64,000 nucleotides of DNA. Origin: Picrophilus oshimae DSM 9789. Lineage in GTDB: Archaea; Thermoplasmatota; Thermoplasmata; Thermoplasmatales; Thermoplasmataceae. The stretch's first letter is position 1, and the number at the start of each line of letters is the position of its first letter. The DNA lies in contig NZ_FWYE01000001.1 in NCBI RefSeq assembly GCF_900176435.1, positions 434,001-498,000 on the forward strand. The letters are read 5' to 3'. Below, one piece after another: positions 51,503 through 60,664 of this stretch. The notes below the pieces were generated by a model. That model was given only the letters and a program-made list of their open reading frames with translations, searched no databases and was not told where the DNA came from. Made by a program: the position numbers and the translations under genes.

Positions 51503-51762
51503 ATGAATGATAGAATTACAATAAGTATAACTCCTGAGCTGCACAGCGCCATAATAATAGCTGCGGAAGAAAAAAACATTAGTGTATCCAGGGTCATAGA
51601 AAATTTTCTAAGGGCTCTTCAGATTTTCATAAATTTATCGATAAGGCAAAAAAATATTCCGAGCTTGAGGAAAATATAAATCCAACAGCAGTTGATCCTT
51701 CTTTATTTAATAGTTCAAGAAAGAAAACAAATAATAATGAAATAAAAAATGAACTTTAAACT
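51503..51762 (+). pseudogene. ribbon-helix-helix (antitoxin-type) protein, apparently frameshifted
   Basis: The first ~35 codons read MNDRITISITPELHSAIII and ISVSRVIENF, a clear RHH/CopG-type DNA-binding domain. The frame then runs into unlikely residues and stops at 51679. The adjacent frame continues smoothly (SSDFHKFIDKAKKYSEL and on) to a stop at 51762, so a one-base indel near 51610-51625 is probable. An 11-codon frame at 51471-51506 overlaps this start as ATGA and may be its displaced N terminus. No toxin gene is recognised nearby. Confidence 0.5.
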
Positions 51763-51775
51763 AAATTTTTAATAA

Positions 51776-52216
51776 TCATGATTGCTGCTCCCTAAGGTCA
51801 CATACCATAAAAATAAGCTCTCCTGGCCAATCATTTACATTGTATTTCTCAGAACATGTAATAAAGCCTATTTTCATGTAATAATTTTGTGCTAATTTTA
51901 CAGGATTTTTTCCATCAGCTTCCAAACAAATTATGTTAATATTCATTTTTCTGCACTGATTTTTTAACATATCCATCATTATTGCCCCATCGCCCTTATT
52001 TTTGTTTTGGCTGATTTTTGAATTTCTATTAAAATATTCTATAAATAAGCATTTTTCATTTTCATACCTGCTGCAATATTTATTAATTACAATACCGGAT
52101 GAGTTTACAACCTCATTAAATGTAGATATTTTAACGGCCATAATGGCACTTATTTCACTATTTCTTATAAGGGCAAAAACATCATTTATCATATTCCCCA
52201 AATTTAATATATTCAT
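51776..52216 (-). CDS. GNAT-like acetyltransferase, probable
   Basis: A 146-residue protein with the outline of a GNAT fold: a GDGAIMMDMLKNQCRKM helix after the acetyl-CoA loop, an ICLEADGKNP strand, and AQNYYMKIGFI, close to the usual A-x-x-FY-x-x-x-GF. The acetyl-CoA pyrophosphate loop (KNKGDGA) is weaker than the normal R/Q-x-x-G-x-G/A. The substrate is unknown. It lies in the accessory region and converges on the broken RHH gene. Confidence 0.5.
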   Translation of the reverse strand: MNILNLGNMINDVFALIRNSEISAIMAVKISTFNEVVNSSGIVINKYCSRYENEKCLFIEYFNRNSKISQNKNKGDGAIMMDMLKNQCRKMNINIICLEADGKNPVKLAQNYYMKIGFITCSEKYNVNDWPGELIFMVCDLREQQS

Positions 52217-52955
52217 CCAGTTGTATATTATTCATATAATCATCATCGGATCCAAAATCTTTGTTTAAGTACCTTTTTATATTTCTTGTATATGGAGAAC
52301 GAAGTTTAATGCTATTTATCATATTTCTCTATATAATTTCTGTATTAATATTTTTTATACTATTATATTTATGTTGTTCTCAAATTTTCATGGGAACTAA
52401 CATCTCTAATACTTCTCTCTTGGACCATATATGTGCAAAAATGTCAAAATATCAGTTTTTTAATGCCATACTTATATTAATATTTTAAAATATAGAGCCT
52501 TTGTTTTTCTGTGTTTTAAATTAATTAAAATAATTTTAAAATTTTCAACATATGAAATCCTTTATTTCCCTGTGTTTAATAGCAGTCATTTCAATTTAAT
52601 TATTTTTAATGTCATTGTTATTAAATCCTTTAATATCATGGTTTTGCAATCAATTTTAAAATATTTTGAATATACATTATTAATCCATTATATGAAAAAA
52701 TCCATTAAAATAGGCCATTACAGTTTTAACAATGGTCAGTCTAATATCTTTTATTTTATTGCCTGATTAACTGCGAATATTTATATATAATCTATAGATA
52801 TTTATTTATAGTTTCAACTGCAACAAAAGAATTATTATCTTCATATTCAATGATTCAAAAACAAAGGATAAAAATGTTAAAAAGGCATTATATGAAATAC
52901 TAGGCATTGGCTATGACAAACATTAATATCAATTGGTTAAAATATTATCAAATAT
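52217..52955. other. AT-rich stretch without a recognisable gene
   Basis: About 740 bp between two accessory genes. Plus-strand frames here encode only low-complexity hydrophobic text typical of A/T-rich non-coding DNA. A short frame near 52830-52926 (ending KKALYEILGIGYDKH) looks protein-like but lacks a start and a family. It may be a gene remnant. Confidence 0.45.
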
Positions 52956-53195
52956 TTATTGAAATATTTGTTTTTTATCTTTTTCTTTGTTAATGTGTTC
53001 CCTATGATCTGGAACTGCATAAACTCCGGAAGCGGTATCATGCCTCTGTGCATTTATAATCATTTTTATATTTTTGTCGTGCAATATTATGCTTTCTATT
53101 AATCTTGATTTACTCATCATTTCCCCATCAGCAAGTATGCTTAGGGCCTTATCCACTTCCGCATCTATTGAAATTGATATTTTTTTTACTACCAT
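52956..53195 (-). CDS. ribbon-helix-helix DNA-binding protein, antitoxin-like
   Basis: A 79-residue protein. The N-terminal strand VVKKISISIDAEVDKAL and the helix pair SKSRLIESIIL form an RHH domain; the rest is a polar tail (AQRHDTASGVYAVPDHREH) that could bind a partner. The start codon sits inside accatggt, a short palindrome. The GNAT gene upstream on the same strand ends 25 bp away, and GNAT/RHH pairs can form toxin-antitoxin systems, though the usual order is RHH first. Confidence 0.65.
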   Translation of the reverse strand: MVVKKISISIDAEVDKALSILADGEMMSKSRLIESIILHDKNIKMIINAQRHDTASGVYAVPDHREHINKEKDKKQIFQ

Positions 53196-53220
53196 GGTAT
53201 TACCTCTTTTATATTGTGTA

Positions 53221-53679
53221 TTAGTATTTATAATTTTTTATTTTTTTCTTCATTGGCTGTAGGTTGCCCCATTCATAATCATAAAACATCTCTCCATATT
53301 CTGTATAGCCAAGATCTCTATAAAATTCAACCTTATCTTCAACTGAATCCAACCTAATTTCTGTAAAACCGTATTTTAATGCAATTTTCTCTGCCAAGTG
53401 AAGCATGGATGTGCCGAGTCCCCTTTTTTGAAATCGTTGATCAACGGAAATTAATTCCACATGAAAAGGGCTATTTTTAATAATCTCCATAAACGCAACC
53501 GGTTTTTTCTTTTCCTCCTTAACTATTATAATTATGTTATTATCTTTCAAAGATAGATTATAAAGATCTTCTAAGCTTATACTATCCATTACCTGATTTC
53601 CTGAGATAATTCTTCTCTGATCTGTTTTTTTGATATATCTATAACCGCCCCTTAATCTAAATTTTTTATCCATTTGCAT
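53221..53679 (-). CDS. GNAT-family N-acetyltransferase
   Basis: A 152-residue protein with a clear acetyl-CoA binding motif, DQRFQKRGLGTSMLHLAEKIA, preceded by the beta strand HVELISV and followed by EFYRDLGYTEYG, the usual C-terminal part of the fold. The acceptor is unknown: it could be a protein N terminus, an antibiotic, a polyamine, or a charged tRNA if this is a toxin. It precedes an RHH gene by 25 bp on the same strand. Confidence 0.75.
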   Translation of the reverse strand: MQMDKKFRLRGGYRYIKKTDQRRIISGNQVMDSISLEDLYNLSLKDNNIIIIVKEEKKKPVAFMEIIKNSPFHVELISVDQRFQKRGLGTSMLHLAEKIALKYGFTEIRLDSVEDKVEFYRDLGYTEYGEMFYDYEWGNLQPMKKKIKNYKY

Positions 53680-53722
53680 GTAATTTCTGCCTCCATAAAA
53701 TTTTTTCTGATTCTTATAAGGC

Positions 53723-54197
53723 CTATTTTATTTCATTCCTGAATTTATTTAACAATTCAGGACCCTTTAACCTTACATTCTCAATTAACTTTGATGCCAG
53801 TATTGATGCCCTGGTATGCCTGAACAAATGCGGATATATTCTTTTTTCTATTCCGGTTCTTTCCTTTAAATTTAATAATAGTTTCCTTGCATCATAGTAT
53901 TTCATTGGCTGATGCAAATTGTTCTTATTTATTCCAGTAAATAAATAATAATCATTGTCATCCCTTGATCTTAAATAATCCTTTAAATATGCTATTGAAT
54001 CTCATATTATCCTTACATTTCTGTTTCCTGTTTTGCCATGCACATTTAAAATTAATTGTTCATGAAACAATTACATCCTTCATCAATGATAATATCTCAC
54101 CGATTCTGCATCCGGAGTTGCATATAAAAGATGTATTTACAAAAGATAAAAACATTTTATGCAGAATGCGCATGAATAAAAAGGCATTAATGCCATT
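53723..54197 (-). pseudogene. tyrosine recombinase/integrase remnant
   Basis: Read on the minus strand, one frame (54197 to a TGA at 54060) contains the Box I text NSGCRIGEILSL with the catalytic arginine. A shift of one base near 54060-54070 leads into LNVHGKTGNRNVRII, then an in-frame TGA (54002-54004), then YLKDYL and YPHLFRHTRASILASKL with the HxxR of Box II. The protein then ends without the catalytic tyrosine. So there is at least one frameshift, one stop and a missing C terminus. It marks the right side of the accessory region. Confidence 0.75.
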
Positions 54198-54338
54198 CTA
54201 TTATTTCATCAAACCTTTATGCAAAAATTATATGCTTATTTTTATGTATAATCAATTCATGCTTAAATATTTATTTAAAATCTCTTATAATCATATAAGA
54301 AAATTAATAAAATTATACCTATTTACATTTTTATGTTA

Positions 54339-56291
54339 ATGGTTTCTGTGGATATAGGTGGAACCTTCACAGATATAGTCATCATTGAAAATAAAAATGT
54401 TGGTTATTACAAGGTTCCAACAACGCCAAAAAATCCGGAGATCGGCGTTATAAACGGCCTTAAAAAATATTTGAATGGTAAAAGGATTGATGAATTCCTG
54501 CATGCAACAACAATAGCCACAAACTCACTGCTTGGCCAGTACGGTCTTGAGCTCCCAAAGGTTGCACTGTTAACAACATATGGCTTTAAGGATATAATTG
54601 AGATAGGCAGGCAGAACAGGCCAGAACTTTATAATTTAAATTTCCACAGGCCCAGGGTTCTTGTTCCGGGAAATTTAAGGTACGAGGTTAATGAAAGGAC
54701 AGATGTAAATGGTGAAATAATAGAATCTGTAAAAGAATCTGAAATAAAAAATATTGCTGAAAGGATGCTTGAAAAAAATGTGGAATCAGTTGCGGTTTGT
54801 TATCTGCATTCATATAAAAATCCTGATAACGAAATATTAACAAAGAATATTATTGGAAAAAGATTTAAAAACGTTTCAATATCATCCGAAATATCGCCTG
54901 AACCACGTGAGTATGAAAGAATGTCAACAACCGTGGTTAATGCTGCACTGTCTCCGGTAATATCAAATTATGTAAGAAATCTGGAGCTTTCAATTAAAGA
55001 TTTTGGTGATTTTGATATTAAAATCATGTCAAATGCCGGGGGTCTTATTTTTAGCAACGAGGCCTCTGAAAAACCGGTTAATATCATAGAATCAGGACCG
55101 GCTGCAGGCGTTATAGCAGCATCGGAATTTGCTAAAATCATTGGAATAAATAATGTTATATCATTTGATATGGGCGGCACCACCGCAAAGGCAGGAACGG
55201 TTCTCAACGGCAACTTTGAAATCACATCAGAGTACGAGGTTGGGGGATTATCCCATCATGGCAGGATAATAAAGGGCTCCGGATATCCTGTTAGATTCCC
55301 ATTTATAGACCTTTCCGAGGTATCTGCAGGCGGTGGAACAGTAATATGGAGGGATTCGGCCGGAGGATTAAACATTGGTCCATGGAGTGCAGGCTCAGAT
55401 CCTGGGCCTGTATGTTATAATCGCGGCGGTAGATATCCGACCATAACGGATTCAAATCTGGTTCTTGGAATAATAGGTGATAAAATGTCAGGTTCCGATT
55501 TTAAGCTAAGAAGAGATCTATCATTAAAGGCATTATCAAAGCTTGGAAATCCATACGAAATTGCCGAGGATGCTGTTAGGCTTGCCATACTTGAGATGGC
55601 CCGCGGTATAAGGCTTGTTACTGTTGAACGCGGTCTTGACCCATCAGATTTTACATTATTTGGCTTTGGTGGTGCTGGACCGCAGTTTGCGGTTAGAATT
55701 GCAGAGGAACTTGGCATAAAAAGGGTTATTATACCACCAGCTCCAGGTGTTTTCAGTGCCCTTGGTCTGGCATACTCTGATATGAGATATGAGGCGCGCA
55801 AATCATATCCCGAGGATCTTGAGCATGATTTTGATGCATTAAAAAATAAACTTATGGTTAAACTCAAGAATCCCGGGTTCATAATGTACGCTGATTGCAG
55901 GTATCATGGTCAGGGCTCAGAATTAACGGTTCCTGTAAATGAAATAAACAGGGATAAAATCATACATGATTTTGAAAACCTTCACTATAAAACCTTTGGA
56001 TTCAGGCTTGATAGGCCTGTTGACATCGTTACAATACGTGTTTTTGCGGTAGAAAAGCGTGAAAAACCCAGGATAAACATTGAAAAGGGCAGCAAAATGT
56101 TTTTTGTTAACAGGAAATTATATATAAATGGATCATGGGTCTGGATTAAAGTATATTCAAGAAACAGTCTAATAGAAGGTGAAAACATTCCAGGTCCATG
56201 CGTAATAGAGGAGGACGGATCAAGCACGTTTATACCTGAAAACTGGAATGCCCATACTGGAAAAAATAATGAAATTGTGGTGGTTAGATGA
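54339..56291 (+). CDS. hyuA: hydantoinase/oxoprolinase family protein, subunit A
   Basis: A 650-residue protein of the HyuA family (N-methylhydantoinase A, 5-oxoprolinase, acetone carboxylase beta). The ATP site is [11 protein letters not shown] at the N terminus; [21 protein letters not shown] and [10 protein letters not shown] are further family motifs. With HyuB it performs ATP-dependent opening of a cyclic amide or a related carboxylation; the substrate is uncertain. I use ATG 54339 rather than 54333, with a TATA-like aattatacc at 54311-54319. HyuB overlaps by 4 bp. Confidence 0.88.
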   Translation: MVSVDIGGTFTDIVIIENKNVGYYKVPTTPKNPEIGVINGLKKYLNGKRIDEFLHATTIATNSLLGQYGLELPKVALLTTYGFKDIIEIGRQNRPELYNLNFHRPRVLVPGNLRYEVNERTDVNGEIIESVKESEIKNIAERMLEKNVESVAVCYLHSYKNPDNEILTKNIIGKRFKNVSISSEISPEPREYERMSTTVVNAALSPVISNYVRNLELSIKDFGDFDIKIMSNAGGLIFSNEASEKPVNIIESGPAAGVIAASEFAKIIGINNVISFDMGGTTAKAGTVLNGNFEITSEYEVGGLSHHGRIIKGSGYPVRFPFIDLSEVSAGGGTVIWRDSAGGLNIGPWSAGSDPGPVCYNRGGRYPTITDSNLVLGIIGDKMSGSDFKLRRDLSLKALSKLGNPYEIAEDAVRLAILEMARGIRLVTVERGLDPSDFTLFGFGGAGPQFAVRIAEELGIKRVIIPPAPGVFSALGLAYSDMRYEARKSYPEDLEHDFDALKNKLMVKLKNPGFIMYADCRYHGQGSELTVPVNEINRDKIIHDFENLHYKTFGFRLDRPVDIVTIRVFAVEKREKPRINIEKGSKMFFVNRKLYINGSWVWIKVYSRNSLIEGENIPGPCVIEEDGSSTFIPENWNAHTGKNNEIVVVR

Positions 56292-57814
56292 ACTGGGAAA
56301 TAATAGGAAAGGCAACACAGTTTATAGCCGAGGAGATGGGAATTTCCCTTAAAAGGTCTGCACTCTCGCCTAATATAAGGGAGAGAATGGATCATAGCTG
56401 TGCAGTTCTTGACGAAGAAGGAAGAATAGTGGCCCAGGCAGAGCATATACCTGTGCATCTTGGATCATTTAAGATTGGTGCAAAGAACATAATAGATTAC
56501 ATGAATGAAAACAATATTATTTTAAAAGATAATGAGATGCTTGTTACAAACGATCCATACATCTCGGGAACGCATCTAAATGACGTTACATTCATGGCAC
56601 CGGTGTATAATAAAAATAAATTATTTTGCTATGTTATAAACAAGGCGCATAATGTCGATGTTGGTGGCCCGGTATTTGGCAGCCTTAACCCCGGGGCAGT
56701 AAACATATACCAGGAGGGGATGATAATACCACCGGTGAGGGGTTCAGGTGATATTATAAAATTCATTATATCCAATTTCAAGGATCCTGACACTGCCCTG
56801 GGTGATCTTAATGCGCAGATGGCCGCAAATAGAACTGGTATAAAAAGGATTAAGGAGATCCTATATAAATACAACGAGAACGATATAAAAAACTCATGGG
56901 ATGAATTAATATATCACTCAAGGGAACTATCATTGAATGCAATATCAAAATGGCCATCAGGAGAATACGAATCCGAGGACTTTCTTGAGGGCAATGATGA
57001 TTTAATTAAATTAAAATTAAAACTTTTTATAAATAAAAATGGTATTAAAGCAGACTTCTCTGGAACCAATAAACAGGTAAATTATCCATTAAATGCTGTT
57101 CTTGGTGTAACGTTTTCCTCTGTTTCATTCTCAATTAGAAGTGCCATTAATCAGGAAATCCCAACAAACGATGGTTTTTATTCCATAATTGACCTAATGG
57201 TTCCTAAAGGATCGCTGTTAAATCCTGAGAGACCACATCCTGTTTCAGGCGGCAATGTGGAAACAACACAGCGTGTTGCCGATACGGTTTTGCTTGCGAT
57301 GTCCAGATTTTTAAAGGAAATTCCGGCAGCATCTTCCGGTACGATGATGAACATCATGCTTGGCGGTGAGAACAATGGAAAATACTGGTCATACTATGAA
57401 ACAATAGGCGGTGGCAACGGTGCCAGATTCAATTCCAATGGTGAATCAGGAATACATTCAAACATGACGAACACACTTAACACGCCTATTGAGATAGCCG
57501 AAAGGGAGTATCCGGTATTCTTTACAGCATATAAATTAAGGCGCGGCAGCGGTGGTTCAGGCCATTACAATGGCGGTGATGGCATAATAAGATCATTTTA
57601 TGTTAAAAATCAAACATATATATCTGTAATTGCTGATAGATTTAAGGTTAAACCCTGGGGTCTTCATGGTGGTTCTCCGGGAAAAAATGGAATTATTTAT
57701 ATAATATCATCCGGAAGAAAAAAGAGAATGCCCGGAAAATTTTCATTTAAATTAAAAGCAAATGATGAGGTTATTATAAAAACGCCAGGTGGCGGGGGCT
57801 ATGGTAATAGATGA
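56288..57814 (+). CDS. hyuB: hydantoinase/oxoprolinase family protein, subunit B
   Basis: A 508-residue HyuB partner. Conserved text includes [55 protein letters not shown] and the C-terminal TPGGGGYG. It forms the enzyme complex with HyuA, and the ATGA overlap of the two genes supports co-translation. Both genes look intact despite lying next to the decayed integrase. Confidence 0.9.
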   Translation: MNWEIIGKATQFIAEEMGISLKRSALSPNIRERMDHSCAVLDEEGRIVAQAEHIPVHLGSFKIGAKNIIDYMNENNIILKDNEMLVTNDPYISGTHLNDVTFMAPVYNKNKLFCYVINKAHNVDVGGPVFGSLNPGAVNIYQEGMIIPPVRGSGDIIKFIISNFKDPDTALGDLNAQMAANRTGIKRIKEILYKYNENDIKNSWDELIYHSRELSLNAISKWPSGEYESEDFLEGNDDLIKLKLKLFINKNGIKADFSGTNKQVNYPLNAVLGVTFSSVSFSIRSAINQEIPTNDGFYSIIDLMVPKGSLLNPERPHPVSGGNVETTQRVADTVLLAMSRFLKEIPAASSGTMMNIMLGGENNGKYWSYYETIGGGNGARFNSNGESGIHSNMTNTLNTPIEIAEREYPVFFTAYKLRRGSGGSGHYNGGDGIIRSFYVKNQTYISVIADRFKVKPWGLHGGSPGKNGIIYIISSGRKKRMPGKFSFKLKANDEVIIKTPGGGGYGNR

Positions 57815-57984
57815 TAGAACATGCACAACAAAGAGTAAATATTAATATTGATTTTAATATTATATACAAATTAAAGCTCATAAAACCTTATTTAGATCAG
57901 AAGCATGGAAATTATTGGCGTTAATTATAATAGCGGAGATCCAGAGGCCTGTGATGGTAACGCCCTGGTTACGGGCCCATGATA

Positions 57985-58485
57985 TTATACTGTATATATT
58001 AATTTAAGAAAGATGCCAGCTTTCCCAATCTTACCGTTAAAAAAGAACAGTAGAGGTTTGCCACGATTTGTTACCTTTCTTTTGTAGGGCACATTAAATG
58101 CACTAAAAGTAATGATGGCCATTGTCATTAAAATAATTATTCCTGGATTAGGCCTATAACAATTATTGAATGGTGAAATTAACTGGCATAAATATGCACT
58201 ATCAACACCTTTTATTTTTTCACGGTATATTTTAAAATTATGTGATAATAAATATTTTATGGCCTGATCTATATCTTCTACAGAAAAATATGGAACAATA
58301 TTTGCTTTTAATGATTTTTCATCTGATTGATGAAAACCTATGTTAATAAAACCTGCATTATATAATATGAAATGATCACTCTTGAATATAGGTTCTCCAA
58401 AAATATTTTTATAATATTTTGATGCATCAATTATATTATCAACAAAAAATGTAATTTCTTTTAAAGTATGAAATATAGATTTCAT
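57985..58485 (-). pseudogene. glyoxalase/VOC-superfamily protein, frameshifted at the C terminus
   Basis: The first ~110 residues form a VOC domain: EITFFVDNIIDASKYYKNIFG, a PYFSVEDIDQAIKYLL second repeat, and the end CQLISPFNN. After SPFNN the frame runs on for about 50 odd, hydrophobic residues. The neighbouring frame at that point reads IVIGLIQE and stops (58137), exactly how VOC proteins finish. A one-base loss near 58165 thus explains the long tail. The intact protein would be about 116 residues. The substrate is unknown. Confidence 0.65.
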
Positions 58486-58767
58486 TTTATATTATAATAT
58501 TCTTTTATTTAAATCTTATAAAATTTTTAGGTGTGCATGATAAATAATTGATTTTGTTTGACTTATTTCAATTTTATAAAAAGTATAAATTAAAAAAAGT
58601 TTATCAAAATGGCACATCTGTTAAAATATTTACAGATTAAATAATTTTAACCTCCTGGATTTGATTAGAGAACATTTAATTATATAAATCAACCAAAAAC
58701 GATAATAAAATATACACAAATAAAATGTTTTACTTAATAATTTTAAGTGAATATAAAAATCACATTT

Positions 58768-59895
58768 TTATCTGCTGTAAATAATACTGGAATCACTTTT
58801 TTTTATCCTTAATGTTGCAGCGCCAATTATTGCAAGTAAAGCCGAGATTATGCATATCAGTGAGAGGCCCATGCGCAGCGGCCCTATTAATGATACTATA
58901 AAAGGTGAAAAGCCACCAAGAATTCTTCCAGCAAAGAAAACGATGTTTGTTGCGCTTGCCCTTATCTCAAATGGATAGTTCTCACCAACCCAGACGCCAA
59001 GGAATGAAAAGAATCCGGAAAAGATATAAACAGGAATCATTATTATAATGATGTAAAAAGATGATGTAATAAAGTATAGAATTAATGATGATATAAGTCC
59101 AGGTACTGTAAACATTAATGTTGTATATTTTCTTCCAAAGCGGTCTGATAAGATCCCTGCAATTACAAAGCCAGAGAATCCAACAATTGAATATAATGTA
59201 ACGAATGAATCCGAGACATTTATCTCATTTAAAAGCGTTGGAACAACAGACAGTAACGGAACCGTAAACATAAATGCACCTATTGTCACAAGTGATAGTG
59301 ATATCGTTTTTGGAACCATATCCCTTGTAAGGCCTTTCCTTACAGTTTTCATTTTATTTTCATTTATTAGTATTGCAGTGCCAACTGAAAATATTAAACT
59401 TATTATGCCTATTGCTAGAAGATAATACCTCCAGAAATGGATAATTATATAGGTAACCGAATCAAGCAAAAAACCTAAAAAATAAAGGCTTTGCGTTATT
59501 CCACCTATTGATCCGGATGATCTCCTTAATGTTTCAACTATTAATGGATATGCCATACCGTTATCTGCGTTTACACCAAAGCCTATTATAAACCATATTA
59601 TGTATATCTCAATTATGTTTCCTGCCAGTGAGCCAAGAATCGTTCCAACGCTGAACATTATCGCGGCAATTAAAATAACCGGCTTTCTTCCAATTCTATC
59701 TGCAACATAGCCCATGGCCAAACCACCTATGGCCCCGCCCACAAAGTCAACAGGCACAGTTACAAGCACATCGGTAATGGAAACATTAAAAGCCCTTGAT
59801 ATATCTGTAATTATCATTGCTATTGAAAAAACAGTGTATGCAGACAACAAAAAGGGAACCATTATGCCAGTGATGTTCCTTGAAAGACCTGACAT
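58768..59895 (-). CDS. major facilitator superfamily transporter
   Basis: A 375-residue protein with 11-12 predicted membrane helices. The loop-2/3 signature appears as YVADRIGRKPV, and its repeat in the second half as LSDRFGRKYTT. These are marks of the sugar/organic-acid (MHS/sugar porter) branch. A proton-coupled solute symport is likely in this acidophile, but the solute is not readable. The start MSGLSRNITG has few residues before helix 1. Confidence 0.88.
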   Translation of the reverse strand: MSGLSRNITGIMVPFLLSAYTVFSIAMIITDISRAFNVSITDVLVTVPVDFVGGAIGGLAMGYVADRIGRKPVILIAAIMFSVGTILGSLAGNIIEIYIIWFIIGFGVNADNGMAYPLIVETLRRSSGSIGGITQSLYFLGFLLDSVTYIIIHFWRYYLLAIGIISLIFSVGTAILINENKMKTVRKGLTRDMVPKTISLSLVTIGAFMFTVPLLSVVPTLLNEINVSDSFVTLYSIVGFSGFVIAGILSDRFGRKYTTLMFTVPGLISSLILYFITSSFYIIIIMIPVYIFSGFFSFLGVWVGENYPFEIRASATNIVFFAGRILGGFSPFIVSLIGPLRMGLSLICIISALLAIIGAATLRIKKSDSSIIYSR

Positions 59896-59980
59896 GGTTC
59901 ATTAATAAATTATTTTATAATATATTTTTGTCCATTATCATAATAAATGTATATATACTTAAAATTATTTAGTGTATTGC

Positions 59981-60217
59981 ATGGCAAAGTATCTTACAGC
60001 ATATAATGGTTACAAAATATTGGGTGGCCTCCTTTTATTCATTGGCGTGGCCTTTTATTTATTCTGGGGCATAAACTACCATGACTGGGGTGACAGCGGT
60101 CTTGTTTCATTTACAGTACCTGTTATACTATTTGGTATACTTGGCTACTGGCTTGGTGTTGAAAAGCAGAAGGAATCAACCGCAGTGGTAAAAACCAGCA
60201 GGGAAATAAGAAGATAA
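59981..60217 (+). CDS. small two-span membrane protein, hypothetical
   Basis: A 78-residue protein with two hydrophobic helices (about residues 12-30 and 43-62) joined by a polar loop (NYHDWGDSG), and a basic C-terminal tail ending SREIRR. ATG 59981 is used; the GTG at 59972 is in frame, but the TATA-like gtatatatac (59949-59958) suits 59981. It lies 48 bp before an HTH gene on the same strand. No family is recognised. Confidence 0.65.
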   Translation: MAKYLTAYNGYKILGGLLLFIGVAFYLFWGINYHDWGDSGLVSFTVPVILFGILGYWLGVEKQKESTAVVKTSREIRR

Positions 60218-60265
60218 ATTTATTTTAATGTTAATAAATAAATATTAAGTAAAAATATACATTAA

Positions 60266-60571
60266 ATGGATTTAAATGATGATAACTCAAGGCTCATCTG
60301 GTGGCTCCTGGTTGGCACAAGAGGAGGCAAAACGAGATCCAGGATTATAACATTGATAAAGGATGAGCCAAAAAATATACATCAATTATCTCTTGAAATG
60401 AACGTGAATTACCGTACAATAGAGCATCATATAAAAATAATGCTTGATAATAAAATAATAACATTTATAGGTGATGGCTATGGCAGATCCTATGTTTTAT
60501 CTAATTATTACAGATCAAATTATTCAATGATTGATGAAATATTAAGAAATTATTATAATTTTGACAAATAA
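60266..60571 (+). CDS. winged-helix transcriptional regulator (ArsR-like)
   Basis: A 101-residue protein with a compact winged helix: TRSRIITLIKDEPKNIHQLSLEMNVNYRTIEHHIKIM is helix 1 to the recognition helix, and DNKIITFIGDGYGRSYVL the wing. No metal-binding cysteines are present, so ordinary ArsR metal sensing is unlikely. Archaeal relatives often regulate neighbouring membrane proteins; the small two-span protein just upstream is the obvious candidate partner. Confidence 0.75.
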   Translation: MDLNDDNSRLIWWLLVGTRGGKTRSRIITLIKDEPKNIHQLSLEMNVNYRTIEHHIKIMLDNKIITFIGDGYGRSYVLSNYYRSNYSMIDEILRNYYNFDK

Positions 60572-60664
60572 CGGTCAGTAAAAACTTACTTACTATGAAT
60601 AATAAATACCAGATCAACTAATACTGATAATAATTTTAAAATACCTTTTAAGCGATATACTTCC

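Noticed and set aside
52261-52488. 75-codon hydrophobic ORF on the plus strand
   Set aside because: TTG start, composition of Phe/Ile/Leu expected from A/T-rich non-coding DNA, and no promoter or coupling.
52830-52928. Protein-like frame ending KKALYEILGIGYDKH
   Set aside because: No start codon or family match, and isolated in A/T-rich sequence; possible remnant only.
47752-54332. CRISPR array in the accessory region
   Set aside because: No regularly spaced direct repeats were seen here or elsewhere in the window, and no cas genes; the RecB-like protein at 27 kb lacks the Cas4 cysteines.
57905-57982. 25-codon ORF starting MEIIGVNYNSGD
   Set aside because: Too short, with no promoter, neighbour coupling or recognisable motif; likely chance or a gene scrap.
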